Position numbers and translations under genes: made by a program. Positions 1 through 7,217 of a stretch of DNA of 56,731 nucleotides are shown piece by piece (position 1 is the first letter of the stretch; each line of letters begins with the position of its first letter). The notes beneath the pieces are model-generated. The model was given only the letters and a program-made list of their open reading frames with translations, ran no database searches and was not told the DNA's origin. This DNA is from Vreelandella nanhaiensis (GTDB lineage: Bacteria; Pseudomonadota; Gammaproteobacteria; Pseudomonadales; Halomonadaceae): positions 1-56,731 of the forward strand of contig NZ_RZHF01000024.1 of the NCBI RefSeq assembly GCF_003990185.1, read 5' to 3'.

Positions 1-30
1 CACGTCAGCATGATGTACATTGCCCGTTAC

Positions 31-147
31 GCCTGACGACCATAGCGAGCGTGAACCACCTGATCCCTTGCCGAACTCAGTAGTGAAACCGCTTAGCGCC
101 GATGGTAGTGTGGGGTCTCCCCATGCGAGAGTAGGTCATCGTCAGGC
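31..147 (+). rRNA. rrf: 5S ribosomal RNA
   Basis: This is the 5S rRNA of the large ribosomal subunit. The 5' end (gcctgacga) and 3' end (tcgtcaggc) are exactly complementary and form the closing helix of a roughly 117-nt RNA. The internal block with ccgaactcagtagtgaaac is the conserved 5S loop region. It is followed by a rho-independent terminator, so it is the last gene of an rRNA operon whose 16S and 23S genes lie to the left of the window. The first 30 bases are 23S-5S spacer. Confidence 0.95.
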
Positions 148-162
148 ACTTATTCAACGAAG

Positions 163-189
163 AACCCAGCCAACCGGCTGGGTTTTTTG
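163..189 (+). terminator. rho-independent terminator of the rRNA operon
   Basis: A nine-base-pair stem AACCCAGCC / GGCTGGGTT with loop AACC is followed by a run of T. It lies 16 bp after the 5S gene on the same strand. Confidence 0.9.
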
Positions 190-212
190 TGTGCGCGAAA
201 GAAAAATGGCTG

Positions 213-240
213 ACAAAAAAGGCGGCTTTCGCCGCCTTGG
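213..240 (-). terminator. terminator after guaD (minus strand)
   Basis: The stem AAGGCGGC / GCCGCCTT with loop TTTC has an A-run on its left side, which is a U-run when read on the minus strand. It sits about 70 bp beyond the stop of guaD and converges with the rRNA operon terminator. Confidence 0.75.
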
Positions 241-308
241 TTACTGTTAGTTAGTCGTGATGCTTAAATAAGTGCTTCTATACCATCGCGAGCCATGGGG
301 GTGCTCGG

Positions 309-1628
309 TTAAGTGGTATCTCGTTGGTGCTGACACTGCCCAGCGGCCCAGGTTTCATAAATGGCGCGATCATCAGCCAGTATCATTAATGCAAAAAGCC
401 GCTCGCCCAACGTTTTACAATGGCTTATGCGCCGAGATAAGAGCGGTGTGGCGTTAGGGTCTATTACTACGAAGTCAGCTTCAAGAGCAGGCGCTAACTG
501 CCCAATGTGGCTATCCAGTGAAAGTGCTTTTGCATTGCCCATGGTTAAACCATAAAAACCTTGCCAGGCAGTAAGTGGTTGGCCACTTAGTTGGCCTACC
601 TGATAAGCTGCCTTGAGCGTTGCAAAGCCCGATAAATCGGTTCCCGCGCCAATATCGCTAGCCAATGTAAACGCCATGCCTGTTTCATAGGCTGCTTGGC
701 GATCAAAAAGGCCGCTGCCAAGGAAGAGATTAGAGCTGGGACAAAAGGCAATATTCGCGCCTCGATCTGCCAAACGCTTACGCATGTCATTATCAATATG
801 AATACCATGTGCGAAGGTACTACGGGGGCCAACTAAGCCTGCCTCTTCGTAAACCGCTAGGTAATCGCGGCTGCCCGGGAATAATTCTGTCACCCAGTCT
901 AATTCACTGTTATTTTCGGCTAAATGAGTTTGTAACCAAAGCGTTGAGTCATTACGTAGAAGAGCACCCGCAGCATCCATTTGGGCCATAGTGGATGTCG
1001 GAGCGAAGCGAGGCGTTACGCTGTAGCCTAATCGGTCCTTGCCATGCCAGTCTTCGATCAGTCTTTCGGTATCGGTAATGCCTGAGCCTTCATCCAGCAG
1101 TGCATTAGGCGCATTACGATCCATCAATACCTTGCCGGCCATCATGCGCAAGCGACGTTTTTTACAGGCAGTGAAGAAGGCATCTACGGAGCCAGGGTGG
1201 CTAGAGCCAAAGACCTGAGCGGTAGTGGTGCCTGCGCGCAGCATTTCATCCAGAAAGACGTTTGATAGGGTTTCTGCATGAGCATGGCTAGTAAAGCGGC
1301 ACTCCTCCGGAAAGGTGTAATCGTTTAACCAGTCAAGCAGCTGACGGCCATACGAGGCCATGATGTCTAGCTGAACATAGTGCACGTGGGCATCAATAAA
1401 CCCCGGCATAATGAGCTTGTCCCGGTAGTCCAGTACTGCACATCCTTCAGGTAAGGAAGGCGCTAATTCACTGAAGTGGCCAACAGCATGAATATGCTGC
1501 CCTTTTAGCCAAAGTAACCCATCGCCATAGTGTTCTACACTGCCAGGTTGGGGTGTATTATCATCTCCTGGGTCGCGTGTGAAATTAATCAACTCGGCAC
1601 GAATAAGCGTATCGGTAGAAGAATTCAT
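309..1628 (-). CDS. guaD: guanine deaminase
   Basis: This 439-residue amidohydrolase converts guanine to xanthine and ammonia, feeding the xanthine dehydrogenase encoded just upstream. Metal-site residues expected for the family are visible: HVH at His81/His83 after GFIDA, His235 in THLAEN, His274 in AHGIHID and Asp325 in ASDIGAG. The length matches bacterial GuaD. The ATG lies one base after the xdhC stop, so translation is probably coupled and no strong ribosome site is seen. It is the last gene of the xdhABC-guaD operon, with a terminator about 70 bp downstream. The chief alternative, another amidohydrolase such as a chlorohydrolase, is made unlikely by the operon context. Confidence 0.93.
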   Translation of the reverse strand: MNSSTDTLIRAELINFTRDPGDDNTPQPGSVEHYGDGLLWLKGQHIHAVGHFSELAPSLPEGCAVLDYRDKLIMPGFIDAHVHYVQLDIMASYGRQLLDWLNDYTFPEECRFTSHAHAETLSNVFLDEMLRAGTTTAQVFGSSHPGSVDAFFTACKKRRLRMMAGKVLMDRNAPNALLDEGSGITDTERLIEDWHGKDRLGYSVTPRFAPTSTMAQMDAAGALLRNDSTLWLQTHLAENNSELDWVTELFPGSRDYLAVYEEAGLVGPRSTFAHGIHIDNDMRKRLADRGANIAFCPSSNLFLGSGLFDRQAAYETGMAFTLASDIGAGTDLSGFATLKAAYQVGQLSGQPLTAWQGFYGLTMGNAKALSLDSHIGQLAPALEADFVVIDPNATPLLSRRISHCKTLGERLFALMILADDRAIYETWAAGQCQHQRDTT

Positions 1629-1629
1629 A

Positions 1630-2496
1630 TTAGCTCGTGGTTGTCGTCGGGTCGGTCATCAGTGTTTGTAGTACGCGGGAATCAAGCCCACGATTTTCCT
1701 GAGAAGAGGGCGTATTCGTCAGCCAAAGCAGTTCCGTGACTACCGTTAGCGCGATAGCATAGGGTGTTTTATTAGTAAGCTTGGCGCCATGAACGAGTCC
1801 AATCGGGCTTCGTACTTGAGCCGTTTGTTGGTCTGAGTAACCCTCACGCTTCAATCGCCCTTCAAAGCTTGCCCATTTGCTTGCAGAGCCAATCAGTCCA
1901 ATTGATGCCAAATCATCTCGTTTAATAAGCGCTGCGATAAGGGCATAGTCTTCATCATGATTGTGGGTCAATACCAGCACATGGGTGTGGGGAGGCAGGG
2001 TTGCTACACTTGACTGTGACTCGTAAGGTGAGTGGCAGGTAAGGCGTGCCTGATGTTTGAAATGTTCGGCAAACACATCGGCTCGGTTGTCATGCCACTT
2101 CAAACTCCAAGGAAGCGGTGCGCACAGAGAAATAATTTCACGGCCTATATGACCTGCCCCAAATACCGCGATGTGCGCGCTGCTGCCGGGAAAAGCCTCG
2201 AGTAGAACATTTAAATATCCGCCGCAGCACTGTCCGCTGCGCCCGCCCAAAGAGAAAGCTTCTACATGAAAACCATACTGGTGCGCTTGTAAAAGACTGC
2301 GAGCAGCTGCAATGGTTTGCCATTCGAAAGTACCCCCGCCAAGGGTATCGAAGCATTCATTTAGGGTTATTACCATCCGGGCGCCGGGGTCGCGAGGCGT
2401 TGAACCCAGGCTGGTTACCTGTGTCGCTAGCACATGCGCCTCGCCTTCATTCTGTAGGCGATGCAAGGCGCCATGCCATGTTTCGAATGTGCTCAC
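1630..2496 (-). CDS. xdhC: xanthine dehydrogenase accessory protein XdhC
   Basis: This 288-residue protein belongs to the XdhC/CoxI family, which binds molybdenum cofactor, promotes its sulfuration and loads it into XdhB. The N-terminal XdhC/CoxI domain includes GSTPRDPGARM (about residues 31-41) and GGTFEWQ. A Rossmann-like C-terminal domain begins at VFGAGHIGREI, and the segment LIGSASKW is also family-typical. The start ATG overlaps the xdhB stop by 4 bp (ATGA), so translation is coupled. It is an assembly factor and not part of the finished enzyme. Confidence 0.93.
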   Translation of the reverse strand: MSTFETWHGALHRLQNEGEAHVLATQVTSLGSTPRDPGARMVITLNECFDTLGGGTFEWQTIAAARSLLQAHQYGFHVEAFSLGGRSGQCCGGYLNVLLEAFPGSSAHIAVFGAGHIGREIISLCAPLPWSLKWHDNRADVFAEHFKHQARLTCHSPYESQSSVATLPPHTHVLVLTHNHDEDYALIAALIKRDDLASIGLIGSASKWASFEGRLKREGYSDQQTAQVRSPIGLVHGAKLTNKTPYAIALTVVTELLWLTNTPSSQENRGLDSRVLQTLMTDPTTTTS

Positions 2497-4916
2497 AATG
2501 CTTTCTCTCTTAACGCTTGAGCGGCGAGTAAAACTCGTTCAGATGTCGCAGGCGTATCCAGGCGAGGTGAAAGCTGATACTGCGTTAAGCTTGAAAGCGC
2601 ATCCCGCAATGCGGACCATACGCTGATACTCAGCATGAAGGGTGGCTCGCCTACTGCCTTTGAGCGATAGAGGCTAGCCATGGAGTTGGGATGTCCTTCA
2701 AGTAACGCTACGTTGAAAGTGGCGGGCAGGTCGCCGAACGTGGGAATTTTGTATGTTGCCGGACTGTCACTTACGAGTACGCCTTTATCATTCCATTTTA
2801 GCTCTTCGGTGGTTAGCCATCCCATGCCTTGAATGAAACCGCCTTCTACCTGGCCGATATCAATGGCAGGATTAAGTGAATTGCCCACATCATGGAGGAT
2901 ATCAACTCGATCCACCTGATACTCACCACTTAAAGTATCAACGCTGACTTCAGCGACAGCGGCCCCAAACGCATAGTAATAAAAAGGGCGGCCTTGTCCG
3001 GTCGCGCGGTTGTAATGAATCAACGGGGTGGCATAAAAGCCTTTTTCAGATAAAGAGATACGGTTCAGGTAGGCTGTTTGAACCAGTTCCCCCCAGGGTA
3101 TCCGGCGCTCGCTTTCGCCCAGACCAGCGACCAGCATGCCATTTTCCAGGCGCATTTCTTCACGGTCCAGCCCCCAAGCAGAATGCGAGGCAGCAAAATC
3201 AAAAAGGCGCTCCCTTAGTTTATGGGCTGCATTTCGGGCAGCCATACCGTTAAGATCAGCACCGCTGGAGGCAGCTGTGGGGGAAGTGTTGGGGACCTTA
3301 TCAGTTCTTGTTGCAGTAATGCGCACCTGTTCAAGGTCAAGGCCCAGCTCACGGGCCACCACCTGACAGATTTTAGTATGCAAGCCCTGACCCATTTCCG
3401 TACCGCCATGATTGATCATCACGCTGCCATCGGTATATACGTGAAGCAGGGCGCCGGCTTGATTTAAATGCTGCGCAGTAAAAGAAATACCAAACTTGAC
3501 AGGCGTTAGAGCGAGGCCTTTTTTGATCACTGGGCTTGCCATGTTGAACTCGCCGATGGATTGACGACGCGCCCAGTACTCACTATCCATTTCCAGCTTT
3601 TCGACAAGACCATGCAGCAGCTTAAGTTGATCAACATGCTGACCATAATGGGTTATGTCATACCCATTACGATAGAAGTTGCGCTTACGGATAACCAGGG
3701 GATCGACGCCAATTTTACGGGCAATATCATCCATAGCCGCTTCAATAATCATCATTCCCTGCGGGCCGCCAAAACCCCGAAACGCCGTGTTGGAGGCTGT
3801 GTGTGTCTTGGCGCGATAGCCAGTAACGCGAGCCTTGCCCAGCGAGTAAGCGTTATCGGCGTGAAACATGGCACGGTCCACAATTGCATCCGAAAGGTCA
3901 GGTGAGTAGCCGCAATCGCCGATCAGCGTGATGTCTCCTGCTTCGATAACGCCGTTGGCATCAATGGCCAACCTGTAATGGCTGTGAAAAGGATGACGCT
4001 TTCCGGTGGCGCGCATATCTTCACTGCGTGGCAAACGAAGGCGAGTGGCCTTGCCTGTACGCCGAGTGATAATGGCGGCGATGCACGCCCATGGCGAGGC
4101 CTGAGTCTCTTTGCCACCAAATCCGCCCCCCATACGACGAACCTCAACCGTTACGGCGTGAAAAGGGATACCCAGTACTTCAGCGACCAGTTTCTGGGTT
4201 TCACTGGGGTGTTGGTTAGAAGTATGAACGATCACGCCTTCATCTTCGGTCGGCAGAACCACACAAGCTTGACCTTCAAGATAAAAGTGTTCTTGCCCAC
4301 CAATGAAAAGCTCGTTTTCAATTACCTGGCTGGCTTGCTGCAAGGCTTGTTGCCAATCACCACGCTCTTGCACGTGGGTAGGTCTTACAAGCTCTTTACG
4401 TTGAGCAGCAGCCACGGGATCAAGGCTGGCGGGCTGCTCGTCAATGGCAATCACAGCAAGCTTTACTGCACGCCTAGCGGCTTGCAGGGTGGTAGCTGCT
4501 ACTGCAAATAGACACTGTCCGGCATAGCTGATGTCATTTTCGACAAACAGGGGGTCTCCTGGAAACACAGGACCAATATCCGTATGGCCAGGCACATCAT
4601 GAAAGGTAATGACATCTATCACGCCTGGAGCCTGCTTAACAGCATCGAGTTCCAGGCGGGTCAGCAGGCCATGAGCTACTGGCGATAAGCCTAACGCCAC
4701 GTGAAGCGTATCTGGTGGCGTTTTTAAATCGTCAATGTAGGCCGCCTTTCCAGTAACGTGCTTTGCAGCGCTTTCATGAAAACTGGCGTGCCCGGCATGG
4801 CGCTGCCCTGTGCTTTTCACTGTGTGGCGCGCCAGTGGGCCATCGCCTTGAATATGACCATCCAGCTCCCGGCGGGCGCGACGGCTATCGGTATCCAGCC
4901 TAGTGAGCGTACGCAT
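2493..4916 (-). CDS. xdhB: xanthine dehydrogenase, molybdopterin-binding subunit
   Basis: This 807-residue large subunit of the bacterial two-subunit xanthine dehydrogenase carries the molybdenum cofactor site that hydroxylates hypoxanthine and xanthine to urate. Active-site elements are clear: QEHFYLEGQ with Glu214 and GGGFGGKE at about 263-270. FRGFGGPQ carries Arg380, and GEPPF near the C terminus carries Glu757. These correspond to the substrate-binding Glu, the Mo-site Arg and the catalytic Glu of the family. The N terminus is about 35 residues longer than the core domain and rich in Arg. The start overlaps the end of xdhA by 17 bp. Confidence 0.96.
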   Translation of the reverse strand: MRTLTRLDTDSRRARRELDGHIQGDGPLARHTVKSTGQRHAGHASFHESAAKHVTGKAAYIDDLKTPPDTLHVALGLSPVAHGLLTRLELDAVKQAPGVIDVITFHDVPGHTDIGPVFPGDPLFVENDISYAGQCLFAVAATTLQAARRAVKLAVIAIDEQPASLDPVAAAQRKELVRPTHVQERGDWQQALQQASQVIENELFIGGQEHFYLEGQACVVLPTEDEGVIVHTSNQHPSETQKLVAEVLGIPFHAVTVEVRRMGGGFGGKETQASPWACIAAIITRRTGKATRLRLPRSEDMRATGKRHPFHSHYRLAIDANGVIEAGDITLIGDCGYSPDLSDAIVDRAMFHADNAYSLGKARVTGYRAKTHTASNTAFRGFGGPQGMMIIEAAMDDIARKIGVDPLVIRKRNFYRNGYDITHYGQHVDQLKLLHGLVEKLEMDSEYWARRQSIGEFNMASPVIKKGLALTPVKFGISFTAQHLNQAGALLHVYTDGSVMINHGGTEMGQGLHTKICQVVARELGLDLEQVRITATRTDKVPNTSPTAASSGADLNGMAARNAAHKLRERLFDFAASHSAWGLDREEMRLENGMLVAGLGESERRIPWGELVQTAYLNRISLSEKGFYATPLIHYNRATGQGRPFYYYAFGAAVAEVSVDTLSGEYQVDRVDILHDVGNSLNPAIDIGQVEGGFIQGMGWLTTEELKWNDKGVLVSDSPATYKIPTFGDLPATFNVALLEGHPNSMASLYRSKAVGEPPFMLSISVWSALRDALSSLTQYQLSPRLDTPATSERVLLAAQALREKAL

Positions 4917-6354
4917 GAAGCATCACCTCCTGATTCGGTGTTGAAAGCGTCAAATAGAGCCGCTCGATCAGGTTAGCCGCTGCCTGCTGACGATAACTCT
5001 TACTACCGCGAACGTCATCCATTGGCGAAAAGTCGGTTCTCAAAGCGGCTTGAGCCAGGTGAAAGCTTTCTGGTGTGATCAATTGATTCTCTAGCGCTTT
5101 TTCGGCTGCCAGGGCGCGCTTGGGTATGGCAGCCATGCCGCCGAAAGCCATGCGTACATCACGTAATCTGCCATCTTCTACTCGGTAGCTGAAGGCACCC
5201 AGTATGACTGAGATGTCGTCCTCCCGACGTTTGGAAAGTTTCCAAATGTGTAGCTTATGAGAGCTGGGTAGACGGGGGATAAAAATTCGGGATAACACCT
5301 CGTCAACATCCAGTGCGGTTTTCTTATAATCAACAAAAAAGTTATCCAGTGATAAGTGGCGAGTTGCGTTAGCGTTTGCTATTTCTACCCAGGCGTCTAG
5401 CACCAGCAGTGCCGGCGGGGTATCGCCAATGGGGGAGGCGTTAGCGATATTTCCCCCAAGCGTGCCACGGTTACGAATTTGTTGAGAGCCTAAACGGTTT
5501 AGCAAATGGGCAAAGGCCGGAAAGTTGGCCTTTAAAAGAGGTTCAAGCTGAGTATAGGTAACGCCAGCACCCACCCACCAGCCGGCCTGGTTGTTAAGCT
5601 CTGCGGCTTCAATCGTTAACAACTCTTCTACGCGGCTAACATCAATTAATTGATTTAGCGGCATTAAGCGCTGCGTGGTTTCCAGCCATAAATCTGTTCC
5701 GCCAGCCACTAGGCGAGCGTTGGGAAAGCGCGCTCGGGCTTTGGTTAAGTCGGCAAGCGAGGTGGGCTGCTTAAAAAAGCTTTCTGCCTCAACCTGCGGC
5801 TGTGCTGAAGATTCAGTACAGTAACTGGAGGAACAGAAATGGTACAAATTGGGGAGGGTGTGGCCATGGTGCTGCATATGTAAAGCCGCATCCCGAATAG
5901 GGCGATACCCAGTACAGCGGCACAGATTTCCTCCCAGGGTTGCTTCCAGCTGCTGGTTGGTTAAAGGTGGTGTATCAGCTGCTAGCGATTCGTAGAGAGT
6001 AAATAACGACATGACAATGCCCGGGGTGCAAAAACCACACTGGCTTCCATGGCATTCAATCATGGCGGTTTGGGCTGGGTGCAACTGTCCATCCACTGCA
6101 AGCCCTTCAACGGTAACCAGTGATTTGCCCTGTAGCTGATGAGCTGGAGTAATACAGGCATTGACGCTCTGATACTTAGGCGTACTGCCTGTGGCGCCAA
6201 TCGCTACGGTGCATGCACCGCAATCACCTGAGGCGCAGCCTTCTTTTGTCCCGGTGGCCCCCAAATGCTCGCGCAATAGCGTTAAAATACTGGTGTCCGG
6301 AGATGCATGGCACTGTTGCGGAGCGCCATTGAAAAGGAACTCAATACTAGCCAT
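4900..6354 (-). CDS. xdhA: xanthine dehydrogenase, Fe-S/FAD subunit
   Basis: This 484-residue small subunit passes electrons from the Mo site through two [2Fe-2S] clusters to FAD and NAD. Cluster ligands are Cys40, Cys45, Cys48 and Cys67 (first) and Cys106, Cys109, Cys145 and Cys147 (second, in CGFC and CRC). The FAD domain begins near LVAGGTDLW. I chose the ATG at 6354 because GGAG lies 6 nt upstream. An in-frame ATG at 6366 has no ribosome site and overlaps a TATAAT. A linker at about 174-186 carries two extra cysteines (HFCSSSYC) of unknown role. It is the first gene of xdhABC-guaD. Confidence 0.93.
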   Translation of the reverse strand: MASIEFLFNGAPQQCHASPDTSILTLLREHLGATGTKEGCASGDCGACTVAIGATGSTPKYQSVNACITPAHQLQGKSLVTVEGLAVDGQLHPAQTAMIECHGSQCGFCTPGIVMSLFTLYESLAADTPPLTNQQLEATLGGNLCRCTGYRPIRDAALHMQHHGHTLPNLYHFCSSSYCTESSAQPQVEAESFFKQPTSLADLTKARARFPNARLVAGGTDLWLETTQRLMPLNQLIDVSRVEELLTIEAAELNNQAGWWVGAGVTYTQLEPLLKANFPAFAHLLNRLGSQQIRNRGTLGGNIANASPIGDTPPALLVLDAWVEIANANATRHLSLDNFFVDYKKTALDVDEVLSRIFIPRLPSSHKLHIWKLSKRREDDISVILGAFSYRVEDGRLRDVRMAFGGMAAIPKRALAAEKALENQLITPESFHLAQAALRTDFSPMDDVRGSKSYRQQAAANLIERLYLTLSTPNQEVMLHAYAH

Positions 6355-6364
6355 ACCCGACTCC

Positions 6365-6392
6365 ATTATAATTGTTCTGACCGAACGGTCAG
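6365..6392 (-). promoter_or_regulatory. xdh operon promoter with RutR-like operator palindrome
   Basis: The palindrome CTGACCGAACGGTCAG at 6377-6392 has perfect 7-bp arms around AA. It resembles the known RutR operator (TTGACCANNTGGTCAA), sharing TGACC/GGTCA at the same spacing. On the minus strand its outer half supplies a possible -35 (CTGACC, 6392-6387) 16 bp from a TATAAT (6370-6365), so a bound repressor would cover the promoter. That promoter would start transcription only a few bases before the xdhA ATG, so the exact start site is uncertain. The divergent tetR-family gene is the obvious candidate regulator (inference). Confidence 0.65.
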
Positions 6393-6500
6393 CATTGTTT
6401 GAGCTTGAGACAAAAAATCAGGTCATGCAAGTATTTACTAAGCGCGCCGAGGTGGGGCAAACGCGGGTAAAATGCTAAATTTTGGCGCAAAAAGTACGAT

Positions 6501-6528
6501 CTGACACTTTATAGTGGGCCTATATAAC
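6501..6528 (+). promoter_or_regulatory. promoter of the tetR-hrpB unit
   Basis: CTGACA at 6501-6506 and TATAAC at 6523-6528 are separated by 16 bp, close to the sigma-70 consensus. The coding start is at 6549, giving a very short leader that contains CCAGGA as ribosome site. Confidence 0.55.
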
Positions 6529-6548
6529 GAGTGATCCAGGAAAATTGT

Positions 6549-7217
6549 ATGTCATTGGAAGCTGCGCCAAGCGAAAGCGCCCATCGCGAGCGAATCGAAC
6601 AGCGTATTTTGAATGCCGCAGAGCAGGTGTTCTCACAGCACGGTTACCGTGGCGCGAGTCTTCAATCTATTGCAGATCAGGCAGTTTTGCCAAAAGCCAA
6701 CATCCTTTACTACATGGGAAGTAAACAGGAGCTCTATATACGGCTGCTCAATCGTATGATGCGGCGCTGGAATGCGGTGCTTGAAGATATCACTCCGGCT
6801 AGCGATCCAGGCAGGGTACTCAGCGAATTTATTCGCACTAAAATGGTGCTTGGGCAACGCTATCCGGAAGGCTCAAAGCTATTTGCTGCTGAAATATTAG
6901 CGGGTGCTCCGTTTCTAAATGAGTATCTGGCGGTTGAACTACGTGAATGGGTCGATTCTCGCGCCGCTATCATTCGCCAGTGGTCAGCACAAGGCAAGAT
7001 GGATGATGTCGATCCCCGCTGGCTGATTTTTTTAATTTGGTCCGCAACTCAACATTACACGGAATACAGTACTCAAGTGACGAGAGTCATTGGCAAGGAT
7101 GAACTCGATGATAAAGACCTGGCATCCATCACTCAGTTTCTTGAACACGTCATTTTAAAGGGATGCGGAGTCGCTTCTCAGTCAGTACCAAGTCTTGAGA
7201 AAACGGCTGATTTATGA
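6549..7217 (+). CDS. TetR-family transcriptional regulator, RutR-like
   Basis: This 222-residue regulator has an N-terminal TetR helix-turn-helix (ASLQSIADQAVLPKANILYY, about residues 34-53). The C-terminal ligand domain, with YPEGSKLFAAEIL and WLIFLIWSATQHY, resembles the RutR/YcdC group. RutR of E. coli senses uracil and controls pyrimidine and purine genes. The start at 6549 is preferred over a GTG at 6531 because CCAGGA precedes it by 7 nt. It is divergent from xdhABC-guaD and faces a RutR-like palindrome, so control of purine catabolism is likely (inference). Its stop overlaps the hrpB start by 4 bp. The ligand could be uracil, xanthine or another nucleobase. Confidence 0.85.
   Translation: MSLEAAPSESAHRERIEQRILNAAEQVFSQHGYRGASLQSIADQAVLPKANILYYMGSKQELYIRLLNRMMRRWNAVLEDITPASDPGRVLSEFIRTKMVLGQRYPEGSKLFAAEILAGAPFLNEYLAVELREWVDSRAAIIRQWSAQGKMDDVDPRWLIFLIWSATQHYTEYSTQVTRVIGKDELDDKDLASITQFLEHVILKGCGVASQSVPSLEKTADL

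Noticed and set aside
20..250. 76-codon open frame across the 5S gene
   Set aside because: It translates the 5S rRNA and its terminator.
3978..4511. 177-codon plus-strand open frame inside xdhB
   Set aside because: It is antisense to the conserved molybdopterin domain, has no ribosome site and no recognisable protein features.
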